Positions 1 through 7,829 of a stretch of DNA of 55,680 nt are shown one piece after another. The translations under genes were made by a program, and so were the position numbers. The notes below the pieces were generated by a model that did not search any database, was not told where the DNA came from, and was given only the letters and a program-made list of their open reading frames with translations. This DNA comes from Aliarcobacter sp. (GTDB lineage Bacteria; Campylobacterota; Campylobacteria; Campylobacterales; Arcobacteraceae). Numbering within the stretch: position 1 is the first letter of the stretch; every line of letters starts with the position of its first letter. The stretch is from positions 1-55,680 of the forward strand of contig JAQVLW010000003.1 in the NCBI GenBank assembly GCA_028703945.1, read 5' to 3'.

Positions 1-210
1 TGGATAAGTTTTTTTTGCACTAATTCCACTAATTAAATACAAAAAATTATAGTTTTCATTTTGTGAGTTTAAATCAACTCTTTTATAATCTTTTGAATAA
101 AATTTAAACTTATTTGGTGGATTATTCCAATTTACTCGATTAGGATTCGTTCGTATTGAGTTGTATGAATGTTTTGTATTTTGATGGTAACTATTTAGAG
201 GTATTAACAT
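1..210 (-). CDS. SagB/ThcOx-family nitroreductase-like dehydrogenase, N-terminal part (cut by left window edge)
   Basis: Seventy codons are open without a stop from ATG at 210 to the window edge. The predicted start reads MLIPLNSYHQNTKHS and continues with an Asn-rich WNNPPNKFKFY stretch and a later YLISGISAKKTYP. This resembles the N-terminal region of SagB/ThcOx-type flavin-dependent dehydrogenases, which carry a conserved YH..TKHS near the start and an FKxY segment about 30 residues on. The FMN-binding core lies outside the window. Family members oxidise azoline rings in peptide natural products, but many stand-alone homologues in Campylobacterota have no known substrate. The start lies 12 bases beyond the stop of the upstream outer-membrane gene and no good Shine-Dalgarno is seen, so initiation may be coupled or weak. 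The reading frame is seen directly; the family assignment is recognition from the N-terminus only. Confidence 0.7.
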   Translation of the reverse strand, partial: MLIPLNSYHQNTKHSYNSIRTNPNRVNWNNPPNKFKFYSKDYKRVDLNSQNENYNFLYLISGISAKKTYP

Positions 211-240
211 AAAGTTCAACTTTTAATAGTTGAACTTTAT
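209..240. repeat. Perfect 12-bp inverted repeat spanning a stop codon and the next start codon
   Basis: Arms 209-220 and 229-240 are perfectly complementary, with an 8-base loop (221-228) holding the TAA of the outer-membrane protein gene. The minus-strand hairpin ends at the ATG of the SagB-like gene (208-210). There is no long T-run on the minus-strand exit, so it may be a weak terminator, an mRNA-stabilising stem, or a structure limiting translation of the next gene. Confidence 0.55.
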
Positions 241-705
241 TGCAAGATTTGATGTATCATAATCATAATCTCTTGGTGAGTCATTCATAGTTACAGTTTT
301 ATAAGTTCCTTCAAGAGATACATTTGAAGTAAGTCTATACTCTAAAGAGCCACCATATCCAAGACCAACAGCAGAACTATTATCAACAGTTTGAGCAACA
401 CCTGTTCCAATTGCAAAAGCAGTTAAATTTTGAGCAATTTCATAACCAGCTCTTAAATCCATATCAACACTAATTGCTTGAACACCATTTTTCACATTAC
501 CATAAGCTAAACTATTTCCAAAACCTAAAATAATTCCACTATCTAATCTAGTATTAGATGTATATCCAATACCATATTGTGTATAAGTTTCGCCACCCAT
601 TTTTGCAGCAGTTGCACCAACTGATACTTTTGTGTCAAATCCTTCTGCATTTAGTAACGATGATAAACCAGCAATTAAAGCAATTGCTAAAATTCTTTTT
701 TTCAT
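223..705 (-). CDS. Small outer-membrane beta-barrel protein (putative)
   Basis: The 160-residue product starts with a clear Sec signal peptide (MKKRILAIALIAGLSSLLNA, cleavage likely after residue 20). The rest alternates short amphipathic strands rich in Gly, Tyr, Ser and Thr with polar turns, and ends in an aromatic residue (FNY), the usual C-terminal signature of BAM-inserted barrels. The length fits an eight-stranded barrel of the OmpA/OmpW/Opa size class. The substrate or role is not evident. A small membrane protein gene ends 22 bases upstream and the SagB-like gene follows, so the three may be cotranscribed. The barrel call rests on composition and the C-terminal residue, not on a named family match. 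Confidence 0.6.
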   Translation of the reverse strand: MKKRILAIALIAGLSSLLNAEGFDTKVSVGATAAKMGGETYTQYGIGYTSNTRLDSGIILGFGNSLAYGNVKNGVQAISVDMDLRAGYEIAQNLTAFAIGTGVAQTVDNSSAVGLGYGGSLEYRLTSNVSLEGTYKTVTMNDSPRDYDYDTSNLAIKFNY

Positions 706-727
706 TATATTTTTCCTTTTAAATAAT

Positions 728-937
728 TTAATTTTTAGTAGTATTAATACCCGATTTTTCTTGTGTTCCTACATAATCACTTGGTGCAGAAGCACTTTTT
801 AGATAAGTAAAAATCCCACCAACAACTAAACAAAAAATCACCACAAGTCTTACTATATTTCTTTTTTGTTTTGATTCATTACCATTATAATCATCAATTT
901 TATTTAAACTAGGTTCACCGTTATTTAATTTATTCAT
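728..937 (-). CDS. Small single-pass membrane protein, function unknown
   Basis: The 69-residue protein has a polar, Asn/Lys-rich N-terminus, a basic SKQKRN patch, and one hydrophobic helix at about residues 29-46 (VRLVVIFCLVVGGIFTYL), followed by a short polar tail. The positive patch before the helix predicts an N-in, C-out orientation. A good ribosome binding site (AAGGAG) precedes the ATG, and a TATAAT-like box lies further upstream. It is 22 bases upstream of the outer-membrane protein gene on the same strand and is probably its operon partner. I recognise no family. Confidence 0.5.
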   Translation of the reverse strand: MNKLNNGEPSLNKIDDYNGNESKQKRNIVRLVVIFCLVVGGIFTYLKSASAPSDYVGTQEKSGINTTKN

Positions 938-990
938 AATAACTCCTTTATCTTATTGATGATTATATCAAATAAAATATTGTGCCTTTG

Positions 991-1458
991 TTAACTTATA
1001 ATTTTATGGATTTTTGCTTTTAATAATTTTTCTAAATCACTAGGTTTAACTTCAATATCCAAACCTCTTTTACCACCACTTATAAAAATTGTTTCAAATT
1101 TATTTACACTTTCATCTAAAACAGTTTTTAAAAGTTTTTTCTGTCCCAAAGGTGAAATTCCACCAAGCAAATATCCAGTAACTTTTTGCGCTTCATCTTT
1201 ATTTGCCATTACTGCTTTTTTTACATCAAAAGCAGTTGCAACATCTTTTAAACTTAATTGATTTCCCACAGGCAAAACACATACAACTAACTGTTTTGGA
1301 GTTAATTCAACAAGAAGTGTTTTATAAACTTGAGAAGCATCAAGACCTAGTTTTTGAACAGCTTCATCCCCAAAATTTGTACAAGCTGGGTCATGGTCAT
1401 ATTTATGTATTTTAAAATCACATTTGTTTTTTTTAAGTAAATCAATTGCAGGTGTCAT
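991..1458 (-). CDS. ybaK: Cys-tRNA(Pro)/Cys-tRNA(Cys) deacylase, YbaK/EbsC family
   Basis: The 155-residue product matches the YbaK/ProX fold: an N-terminal [22 protein letters not shown], the KTLLVEL strand, the [18 protein letters not shown] helix and the [14 protein letters not shown] motif with the conserved Gly-Gly and Ser-Pro. YbaK is a single-domain trans-editing enzyme that hydrolyses Cys-tRNA(Pro) formed by prolyl-tRNA synthetase. Length is normal for the family (about 155-160). Its start overlaps the end of the alkC-like gene by 17 bases, so the two are almost certainly cotranscribed and possibly translationally coupled. The start is the first ATG, with a GAGGA-type site inside the upstream gene. 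Confidence 0.93.
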   Translation of the reverse strand: MTPAIDLLKKNKCDFKIHKYDHDPACTNFGDEAVQKLGLDASQVYKTLLVELTPKQLVVCVLPVGNQLSLKDVATAFDVKKAVMANKDEAQKVTGYLLGGISPLGQKKLLKTVLDESVNKFETIFISGGKRGLDIEVKPSDLEKLLKAKIHKIIS

Positions 1459-2527
1459 TTAGATAAAATTCCTCTTTCAAAATTTCTTCACCATTTATCA
1501 AAATTGCAATAAAATGCTTTCCTAAATAGTGTTTTCGTGTTGTCATATTTTTAAAAATTTGTTTTTTTGTAAACTTTTTTGAAGATGATTTTATCTCATT
1601 TTGACTTATCATAAAGATTTTTCTATTGTGAGTTTTATTTGATTTTAGATAATCAATAGCATATTCAATTCTGATATTTCCAATTTTTTCATCTGAATTT
1701 ATTTCAAAAGAAAAAGTCAAATTTTCATTAATATTTACACTTTTATCATAACAAAATTTTGTGAGATTTATATGATTTGATTTATCAAAATTAAACAAAT
1801 TTAATGTTTGTTTATCCCCTTTTTTAAGAAGTGTTCGAGAGGCGTGTTTACAAATCCAATCTAATTCTTTTGAGCTTCCAAGATTTTGTTTTACAAAATT
1901 CATCACAAGTTGTGGATTGTCTTTTGAAATATCATTTAGATTATTTGCAACGGATTTTCGCACATACAAACTTTTGTCATTTTTTAGAAGCTCTATAATT
2001 TCTAAAACTTTTGAAGGATTTTGTTTGAATTTTGGCAAAGCTACAGCCCAAGGAAGTCGAGGTCTGCAACCCTCAGATGAGAGTCTTCTCAAATGTTCAT
2101 TTGAACTTTGACTCCAAATTTTCATTTGTTCCATAGTTTGTTCTTCATACTTTAAAATAAATTGCCGAATAGCAAATTCACTACTAGAATCTTGAGTAAA
2201 AACTTTCAAAGCTTTCATAGATTCAGAAAAATCATCAAGCCCAAAAACCTCAACAAAATCTTGAAAAATCATAGCTTCAAGCCCAGAAAAATCTTTTTTT
2301 ATATCTTTTAAAATTTCAAGTTGTTCTTTATATAAAAATGGCAAATATTTATTTAAAGTAATTGCAATATGTCTCATTCTAGCTTTTAGTTCTAAATCTT
2401 GCCATGAAGTATTAAAAATAGAACTAATAAACATCTTTGATTCAAAGTTTTTATAGCTTTTTTTTATTTCTAAAGCCAGTTTTTCAATATAAACTTCTGA
2501 ATATAAATTTTTTAATTGTTCTGCCAT
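1442..2527 (-). CDS. alkC: AlkC-type DNA alkylation repair glycosylase with C-terminal Ig-like extension
   Basis: The 361-residue protein belongs to the HEAT-like-repeat DNA alkylation repair family. The diagnostic block is at about residues 145-200: [20 protein letters not shown] followed by [16 protein letters not shown], which is typical of AlkC rather than AlkD. Known AlkC enzymes excise 3-methyladenine and 3-methylcytosine from DNA. After about residue 265 the sequence turns from helical to strand-rich ([34 protein letters not shown]), which fits the C-terminal immunoglobulin-like domain of the longer AlkC subgroup. The gene follows the DUF1566 gene by 7 bases and overlaps ybaK by 17 bases, forming a three-gene unit. 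The substrate is inferred from the family. Confidence 0.85.
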   Translation of the reverse strand: MAEQLKNLYSEVYIEKLALEIKKSYKNFESKMFISSIFNTSWQDLELKARMRHIAITLNKYLPFLYKEQLEILKDIKKDFSGLEAMIFQDFVEVFGLDDFSESMKALKVFTQDSSSEFAIRQFILKYEEQTMEQMKIWSQSSNEHLRRLSSEGCRPRLPWAVALPKFKQNPSKVLEIIELLKNDKSLYVRKSVANNLNDISKDNPQLVMNFVKQNLGSSKELDWICKHASRTLLKKGDKQTLNLFNFDKSNHINLTKFCYDKSVNINENLTFSFEINSDEKIGNIRIEYAIDYLKSNKTHNRKIFMISQNEIKSSSKKFTKKQIFKNMTTRKHYLGKHFIAILINGEEILKEEFYLNDTCN

Positions 2528-2534
2528 AATTAAC

Positions 2535-2969
2535 CTAATTTTTTAAAGGCTTAACACATCTTGTATAAAATTTGTCTTCCATTAACTCTCGATTAAAAGC
2601 CCCTGACAAAAAATTTACAACAAAAGCCTCACCACTTGCTCCATGTCCAAAGGTTTTACTCGTCCAATAATTATCAGATACAAAATACTTAAATTCTTTT
2701 GAAAGGGTTGGATTATATAACTTTGCATCAACAATAGAAAAAAGTTCCAAAAAATCTGGTAATTTCCAGTTTTTATATCCATCTAGTTCTAAATTTTCAC
2801 AATATTTTTGTGCCTCAGCAAAATTTTTCTTTTCATTATTACTATCTTTTGTATCTTGCCAAAGTAAATTTGTTTTTGTATCCATTAAAATAGATTCACT
2901 TTGTTTTGTTATTTCTGCATTTAGATAACTAAGTAAACCTATAAAAAAAAAGAGTTTTAATATTCTCAT
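2535..2969 (-). CDS. DUF1566 domain protein, secreted
   Basis: The 144-residue product has a short signal peptide (MRILKLFFFIGLLSYLNA) and a single DUF1566 domain: TNLLWQD near residue 35, FAEAQKYCENL, the GYKNWKLPDFLELFSIVD core (the family hallmark is W+LP...EL), NYWTSKTF, a GxFxRE-like stretch and a terminal RCVKP. The family resembles C-type-lectin folds and is common in periplasmic or surface proteins of Campylobacterota; its ligand is generally unknown. The two Cys (YCEN and RCVK) could form a disulfide. It is the first gene of the unit with alkC and ybaK, with 7 bases to alkC, although nothing about it suggests a DNA-repair role. Confidence 0.8.
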   Translation of the reverse strand: MRILKLFFFIGLLSYLNAEITKQSESILMDTKTNLLWQDTKDSNNEKKNFAEAQKYCENLELDGYKNWKLPDFLELFSIVDAKLYNPTLSKEFKYFVSDNYWTSKTFGHGASGEAFVVNFLSGAFNRELMEDKFYTRCVKPLKN

Positions 2970-3045
2970 AAATCAACCTTATAATAATAATTTAAATTAA
3001 TTATAACTTAGTTAATCTGAAATATCAAAAAAATTCAAGAGCATC

Positions 3046-3669
3046 CTAAAACACTATTTTCCTCTTATTCTCAATAATATATGGATACTCCATATGCTTC
3101 GCCGTTGCTTTTGCTACTTCTTCCCCAAAATATCGTTTCACGATATGCAATGCCATATCAATACCCGCTGAAATTCCTGCACTTGTAATAATATTTCCAT
3201 CTTCAACAAAGTGTTTATTTTTACAAACTTTTACGTTTTTAAATTCATTTTCCATTCGTTCCAAACTTTTCCAATGGGTTGTAGACTCTACTCCATCAAG
3301 TAATTTTGCATTTGCTAAAATCAATGAACCTGTACAAACAGAAGTTAAAAGTTCAACTTCTTTTGCTTTTTTTAATACAAAATCCAAAATATCTTTTTCA
3401 TACATTAATTTTCTTGTTCCCATTCCACCTGGAACTATTAAAATATCAAGTTTTGGGCATGACTCAAAATCATAATCAGGAATTACTTTCATCTTACCAG
3501 TTGTAGTTATTGGCTCTTTTGTTTGTGCTATTAGTTTTACATCAAAAGGTGAAATTGTATCTGCTCTTTTTGATTCATCAACTCTTGTCACACTTAACAC
3601 TTCAAAAGGACCACAAAAATCTAAAACCTCAATATCATTGAATATAAAAATTCCTACTATTTTTTGCAT
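3046..3669 (-). CDS. DJ-1/PfpI family protein (isonitrile hydratase-like)
   Basis: The 207-residue protein shows the class I glutamine-amidotransferase-like fold of the DJ-1/PfpI superfamily: the opening VGIFIFNDIEVLDFCGPFEV with the conserved acidic residue after the first strand, LIVPGGMGTRKL, the nucleophile elbow LLTSVCTGSLILA (Cys near residue 113) and TTHW with the partner His. The layout matches the group that includes isonitrile hydratase InhA and the N-terminal domain of GlxA-type AraC regulators; no AraC helix-turn-helix is present here. The chemistry is not certain. It is transcribed alone, away from the ureohydrolase gene, with TATAAT on the minus strand at 3703-3708 and an AAGGA site before the ATG. 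Confidence 0.82.
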   Translation of the reverse strand: MQKIVGIFIFNDIEVLDFCGPFEVLSVTRVDESKRADTISPFDVKLIAQTKEPITTTGKMKVIPDYDFESCPKLDILIVPGGMGTRKLMYEKDILDFVLKKAKEVELLTSVCTGSLILANAKLLDGVESTTHWKSLERMENEFKNVKVCKNKHFVEDGNIITSAGISAGIDMALHIVKRYFGEEVAKATAKHMEYPYIIENKRKIVF

Positions 3670-3776
3670 AAGTTTTCCTTGATGTATATAAATATTAAAA
3701 GCATTATATTATTTTTTATTTGATTATAACTTTGAAATAAAAAGCAAAATTAACATTACTATTTCCATATTTATCC

Positions 3777-3782
3777 TATAAT
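3777..3782 (+). promoter_or_regulatory. Putative -10 box for the ureohydrolase gene
   Basis: A consensus TATAAT lies about 40 bases before the ATG at 3822, preceded by AT-rich sequence without a good -35, which is usual for Campylobacterota sigma70 promoters. The divergent DJ-1 gene has its own TATAAT at 3703-3708 on the minus strand. Confidence 0.5.
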
Positions 3783-3821
3783 AGAAAATCAAAATAATCA
3801 GAAAAATATTAGGAAAAACAG

Positions 3822-4883
3822 ATGTCTTATAGAACTTTAGAAGAAGAAATAAAAGTATTAGAATTAGGATTACCTCCAATGGAAGGTGATGGTTTTATTG
3901 GGGGAAGATTAGACCCTCAAGAAGCTAGTTTAGTTTTAGTTCCAGTTCCTTGGGAAGCTACTGTTTCATTTGGGCAAGGAACTGCTAATGCTCCTGATGC
4001 TATGAGAATTTCAAGTCATCAATTAGATGTTGAAAATTTTCATTACATCAAGCCTTATGTTGCAGGTATTGCTATGCTTAAAACTGATAAACATTTATTA
4101 AAATTAAGTCACAAAGCTAGAAAAAAAGCTTTAAAAGTAATCGAAGCACTTGAAGAGGGAAAAACAAATAAAAAAGCTTTAAAATTTGTAAATGAAGCAT
4201 CGGCAACCTTAAATTCTTCAGTATATCAAAAATCTTTTGAGCAAATACAAAAGGGTAAATTCGTAGCAGTTGTTGGCGGAGACCATTCATCACCTCTTGG
4301 GCTTATTAAAGCTTTAAACGATACACAAGCTGAACCATTTGGAATCTTACATGTTGATGCTCACCATGACCTAAGAAAAGCTTATGAAGGATTTACTTAC
4401 TCTCATGCTTCAATTTTTTATAATACTATGAATGAGTGTGACAAAGTTTCAAATTTAGTTCAATTTGGAATTAGAGATTACAGTAGTGAAGAAGCAAATA
4501 GAATGAAAGAATACGGTGTAAAAGGTGCATGTTTATACGATACAGATATGCAAGCACAATTGGCAAGTGGTAAATCTTTAGAAGAAGTTTATAAACCATA
4601 TATCGACCAACTTCCTCAAAATGTTTATTTATCAATAGATATTGATGGATTAGAACCACTAAACTGTCCAAATACAGGAACACCAGTTCCAAGTGGTTTA
4701 AGATATGGAGAGTTAGAACATCTTATTTTTATGGTTGTAAAATCTGGAAAAAATATCATAGGTTTCGACTTATGTGAAGTTGGGGATAGCAAAGATGGAT
4801 GGGATGCAAATGTAGGTTCTAGAGTTTTATACCAACTTTGTGGAGCATTATTGGCAAGTCAAGGCAAAATAAATTATAGATAA
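3822..4883 (+). CDS. Agmatinase/arginase (ureohydrolase) family protein
   Basis: The 353-residue product carries the three binuclear manganese motifs of ureohydrolases: GGDHS near residue 152, the DAHHD block near 178 and SIDIDGLEP near 271. These enzymes hydrolyse a guanidino group, giving urea. The GQGTANAPDAMR segment near residue 50 and the C-terminal GFDLCEVGD are typical of the agmatinase branch, but arginase, guanidinobutyrase or another guanidine substrate cannot be excluded. The protein is somewhat longer than bacterial SpeB (about 306), with an insertion of about 40 residues between the first helix and GGDH. A disulfide-reductase gene follows after 34 bases on the same strand and may share its transcript. 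Confidence 0.85.
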   Translation: MSYRTLEEEIKVLELGLPPMEGDGFIGGRLDPQEASLVLVPVPWEATVSFGQGTANAPDAMRISSHQLDVENFHYIKPYVAGIAMLKTDKHLLKLSHKARKKALKVIEALEEGKTNKKALKFVNEASATLNSSVYQKSFEQIQKGKFVAVVGGDHSSPLGLIKALNDTQAEPFGILHVDAHHDLRKAYEGFTYSHASIFYNTMNECDKVSNLVQFGIRDYSSEEANRMKEYGVKGACLYDTDMQAQLASGKSLEEVYKPYIDQLPQNVYLSIDIDGLEPLNCPNTGTPVPSGLRYGELEHLIFMVVKSGKNIIGFDLCEVGDSKDGWDANVGSRVLYQLCGALLASQGKINYR

Positions 4884-4917
4884 AATAAAAGACTAATCAA
4901 TTAATAAAGGCTAAATA

Positions 4918-6291
4918 ATGAAAAAATTTGATTTAATAATTATTGGAGCAGGAAGAGCAAGTAATCTTGCAGCAAGAGCTGGAAAAGCTGGAAAAAAAGT
5001 TGCTATTATTGAAAAATCTACTTTAGGTGGAACTTGCCCAAACAGAGGTTGTGTTCCTTCTAAACTATTATTAGGCTATGCTCATGTGGCAAATGCCATA
5101 AGAGAATCAGACAGACACTTTATTGACTCTTCTATAAATAATATTGATATGAAAAAAATATTTGAACAAACAAATAATTATATTTCAAAAATAGATTCCC
5201 ATTATGCGCGTAAATTTAATGAAAATGTTGAGATTTTTAAAGGCGTAGGTTCATTTATTTCTAATAATGTAATAAAAGTAAATGATGAACTCTTAAGTGC
5301 ACCAAAAATAGTAATCGCAACAGGAACTAAACCAATAAAAGCTCCTCATGAAAAAGCTTGGACGAGTGATGATATATTTCCTTTAGTTGGTAATATTCCA
5401 AAATCTATTACTATTGTTGGTTCTGGTTTTATCGCTTGTGAACTTTCAAGCTTTTTTTCTGCAATTGGAATCAAAACAACTCTATTGGTTAGAAGTCAAA
5501 GAATTTTAAATAATGAAGATGAAGATATTTCTGCAATCTTTAAAAAAGAATTTAGTAAAAAAATTGATATAAAATTTGACACAACTATTCAAACTACAAA
5601 CTATGAAAATAATCAATTTAATCTTACTCTTGAAAATAAAGATGGAACAACAGAAAAACACAAAAGTGAAGCCCTACTTTACGCCACAGGAAGAAAATCA
5701 AATACAGATACTTTAAACCTTGAAAATACATCTATTCAAATAGATGAAAAAAGTTTCATAATAAGAAATGAATTATTTGAAACAACTGCAAAAGGAGTTT
5801 ATGTTGTAGGCGATGCATCTGGAAAACACATGCTTCAACATGCAGCTGCATACGAAGTAAATCATCTAGGGAAAATTTTATTAGAAGAATGTACAGAACC
5901 TTTACATTTTAAATATATGCCCCATGCAGTTTTTACAGAACCTGAAATTGCAAGTGTTGGAATAACTGAACAAAAAGCAAAAGAACAAAACATAGAATAT
6001 GTTACAACTACTACAAATTGGATAGCAAGTGCAAAAGCAATGTCTACAAGACTTGATTATCCTATTACTAAATTTATAATAAATCCAAAAAACTATGAAA
6101 TATTAGGATGCCACATGATAGGACCTGAGAGTTCGACAATGATACACCAAGTATTAGCAGTAATGCATATCAACAATGATGTAAGACACTTAAAAGAAAT
6201 GCTTTATATTCACCCAGCATTGAGTGAAGCATTACTTCCAGCTTCTGTTGAAGCTGTTAGAGAAGTAGAAAAGTATAATAAAAATCTTTAG
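4918..6291 (+). CDS. FAD-dependent pyridine nucleotide-disulfide oxidoreductase (dihydrolipoyl dehydrogenase-like)
   Basis: The 457-residue flavoprotein has an N-terminal dinucleotide-binding motif (IIIGAGRASNLAA), the redox-active disulfide GGTCPNRGCVPSK at about residues 38-50, a second Rossmann motif (TIVGSGFIACELSS), the FAD-contact GVYVVGDAS, and the C-terminal catalytic HPALSEALLP, whose His-Glu pair serves the partner subunit. This is the full architecture of the lipoamide dehydrogenase/mycothione reductase/mercuric reductase family. No 2-oxoacid dehydrogenase E1 or E2 genes are near, so its physiological disulfide is unknown. AAAGG precedes the ATG. A weak inverted repeat closes the gene toward the convergent leuA. 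Confidence 0.85.
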   Translation: MKKFDLIIIGAGRASNLAARAGKAGKKVAIIEKSTLGGTCPNRGCVPSKLLLGYAHVANAIRESDRHFIDSSINNIDMKKIFEQTNNYISKIDSHYARKFNENVEIFKGVGSFISNNVIKVNDELLSAPKIVIATGTKPIKAPHEKAWTSDDIFPLVGNIPKSITIVGSGFIACELSSFFSAIGIKTTLLVRSQRILNNEDEDISAIFKKEFSKKIDIKFDTTIQTTNYENNQFNLTLENKDGTTEKHKSEALLYATGRKSNTDTLNLENTSIQIDEKSFIIRNELFETTAKGVYVVGDASGKHMLQHAAAYEVNHLGKILLEECTEPLHFKYMPHAVFTEPEIASVGITEQKAKEQNIEYVTTTTNWIASAKAMSTRLDYPITKFIINPKNYEILGCHMIGPESSTMIHQVLAVMHINNDVRHLKEMLYIHPALSEALLPASVEAVREVEKYNKNL

Positions 6292-6299
6292 TTTATAAG

Positions 6300-6346
6300 C
6301 TAAAAAAAGTAAACGTAATATCTTAAAATTGCTTTTACTTTATTAG
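6300..6346. terminator. Weak bidirectional terminator between convergent genes
   Basis: An imperfect inverted repeat (CTAAaaAAAGTAAA against TTTTACTTTatTAG) lies between the convergent disulfide reductase and leuA genes and covers the leuA stop codon. The stem is AT-only with two mismatches, so this is a modest call. Confidence 0.35.
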
Positions 6347-7650
6347 TTATTTTCAATATACACCTTATATAATTCTATTATTTCTTCTTTACTTAGTTCT
6401 TGTTTTTTATTATCAGAAGCTATTTTTATAACTTTTCCAAATTCGATTTCTTCACTTTTTGTCATAGTAACTTCAAAAAATTCACTTATTATGAAACTCA
6501 CCCCACCTTTTCCTGACTGTGAATTTACTCTTATGATATTTTCATATCCTCTTTTTATGTCTTTTGGGTCAATTGGTAAATATGGAACATTCCACTCTTT
6601 AGAATTTTGAGCTCTATAAAAATCCATTCCTTTTTTGATTGCATCTTGATGTCCACCACTAAAAGCTGTAAATATCATTTCACCAACATAAGGGTGTCTA
6701 ATATGTGTTTTTATTTGTGTTGTTTTTTCAAAAAACTCTTTTACCTCATCTATAAATGCTAAATTTAATTTTGGCTCTATTCCTTGTGAATAAATATTAA
6801 AAGCAAAAGTTATCAAATCCAAATTTCCAGCTCTTTCGCCATTTCCAAACAATGTTCCCTCAACCCTATTTGCACCAGCAAGTACAGCCATTTCTGCACT
6901 TGCCACAGCTGTTCCTCTATCATTGTGTGGATGAACACTAACTATCAAATTTTCTCTATTTTTTAAATTCTTACACATCCATTCTATTCTATCAGCATAA
7001 ATATTTGGCATACAAGCTTCTAGGGTATTTGGTAAATTTATTATCATTTTATTTTTTTGAGTTGGTTTTACTACATTTATCACTTCATTACAAATTTTAA
7101 CCGCAAATTCTAAATCCGTTTGCGAAAAACTTTCAGGTGTATATTCATAAACAACCTCACCTTCAAAATCTTTTGTTAATTCAATTAAATACTTCATTCC
7201 CTCAACTGCCATAGAAATAATCTCTTCATCAGTTTTTTGAAAAACTACTCTTTTTTGAAATTCATTTGTTGGATTATAAAGATGAAAAATTCCTTTTTTC
7301 ACCCCTTTCATAGCTTCAACACTTTTTTTAATCCACTCTTTTTTAGCAGGAATTAATACTTGAATAAATACATCATTTGGAATTAAATCTTCCTCTATCA
7401 ATTTTCTTGTAAAATTAAAATCCGTATCACTTGCACTTGGATAACTAACTTCTATATTTTTAAATCCCATTTTAATAAGCCAATTAAAATACTCTATTTT
7501 TTGCTCGATAGTCAAAGGATTTATTAATGCTTGATTTCCATCTCTTAAATCAACACTACAATAAATTGGTGCTTGTGTGATTTGTTTATCTACCCATTTT
7601 CTTGTGATATTTTGCACAATAGGATATTGTTTATATTTTTTGAAACTCAT
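6343..7650 (-). CDS. leuA: 2-isopropylmalate synthase, LeuA2-type catalytic part without the C-terminal regulatory domain
   Basis: The 435-residue protein matches the LeuA type found in Corynebacterium and fungi: SVDLRDGNQALINP at about residues 33-46 (metal-binding Asp and catalytic Arg), VSYPSASDTDF, VSVHPHNDRGTA with the metal-binding His-x-His, GTLFGNGERAGN, and the linker signature PYLPIDPKDI...RVNSQSGKGG. It condenses acetyl-CoA with 2-oxoisovalerate, the first leucine-specific step. Homologues of this type run to about 560-620 residues because of a LeuA dimer/allosteric domain; here the protein ends soon after the linker, so leucine feedback inhibition through that domain is not expected. 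GGAG precedes the ATG. A 20-codon reading frame with a strong ribosome binding site lies just upstream. A related acyl synthase role cannot be excluded. Confidence 0.85.
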   Translation of the reverse strand: MSFKKYKQYPIVQNITRKWVDKQITQAPIYCSVDLRDGNQALINPLTIEQKIEYFNWLIKMGFKNIEVSYPSASDTDFNFTRKLIEEDLIPNDVFIQVLIPAKKEWIKKSVEAMKGVKKGIFHLYNPTNEFQKRVVFQKTDEEIISMAVEGMKYLIELTKDFEGEVVYEYTPESFSQTDLEFAVKICNEVINVVKPTQKNKMIINLPNTLEACMPNIYADRIEWMCKNLKNRENLIVSVHPHNDRGTAVASAEMAVLAGANRVEGTLFGNGERAGNLDLITFAFNIYSQGIEPKLNLAFIDEVKEFFEKTTQIKTHIRHPYVGEMIFTAFSGGHQDAIKKGMDFYRAQNSKEWNVPYLPIDPKDIKRGYENIIRVNSQSGKGGVSFIISEFFEVTMTKSEEIEFGKVIKIASDNKKQELSKEEIIELYKVYIENN

Positions 7651-7702
7651 GGTTTACTCCGGATTATATATTTTTATTTTTAGATTATATTTGATTGAAT
7701 GA

Positions 7703-7765
7703 TTAGAAATTTAAGAGAAAGAGGAAAGAAAAAAAGATAAATTGTTTTGAAATATTTATACTCAT
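7703..7765 (-). CDS. Putative 20-residue Phe/Leu-rich leader peptide upstream of leuA
   Basis: ATG at 7763-7765 is preceded by AAAAAGGAGT with six bases between GGAG and the ATG, one of the best ribosome binding sites in this stretch. The frame encodes a peptide ending QFIFFSFLFLLNF before TAA at 7703-7705; its three Leu codons are CTC, CTC and TTA, and CTC looks uncommon in neighbouring genes. A TATAAT at 7793-7798 would give a short 5' leader. LeuA begins 52 bases after the stop. I found no convincing terminator stem between the two, so classical attenuation is unproven; a small membrane peptide is the alternative. Confidence 0.5.
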   Translation of the reverse strand: MSINISKQFIFFSFLFLLNF

Positions 7766-7792
7766 AGAAGACTCCTTTTTTTAATTTTGGAA

Positions 7793-7798
7793 ATTATA
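7793..7798 (-). promoter_or_regulatory. Putative -10 box for the leader peptide-leuA transcript
   Basis: TATAAT on the minus strand lies 27 bases before the leader ATG, in the gap after the AraC gene. No good -35 is seen at 17 bases. It suggests leuA has its own promoter rather than relying on read-through from the AraC gene. Confidence 0.45.
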
Positions 7799-7829
7799 AC
7801 AATAAAAGAAAATTAAATCTTGTACAAAA

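Noticed and set aside
3120-3150. Palindrome ATATCG-TTTCA-CGATAT considered as a parS-like site
   Set aside because: It lies inside the DJ-1 gene and does not match TGTTTCACGTGAAACA.
7651-7829. T-box or classical leu attenuator terminator in the leuA leader
   Set aside because: No T-box consensus and no GC-containing terminator or antiterminator stems were visible; only the short peptide frame remains as evidence.
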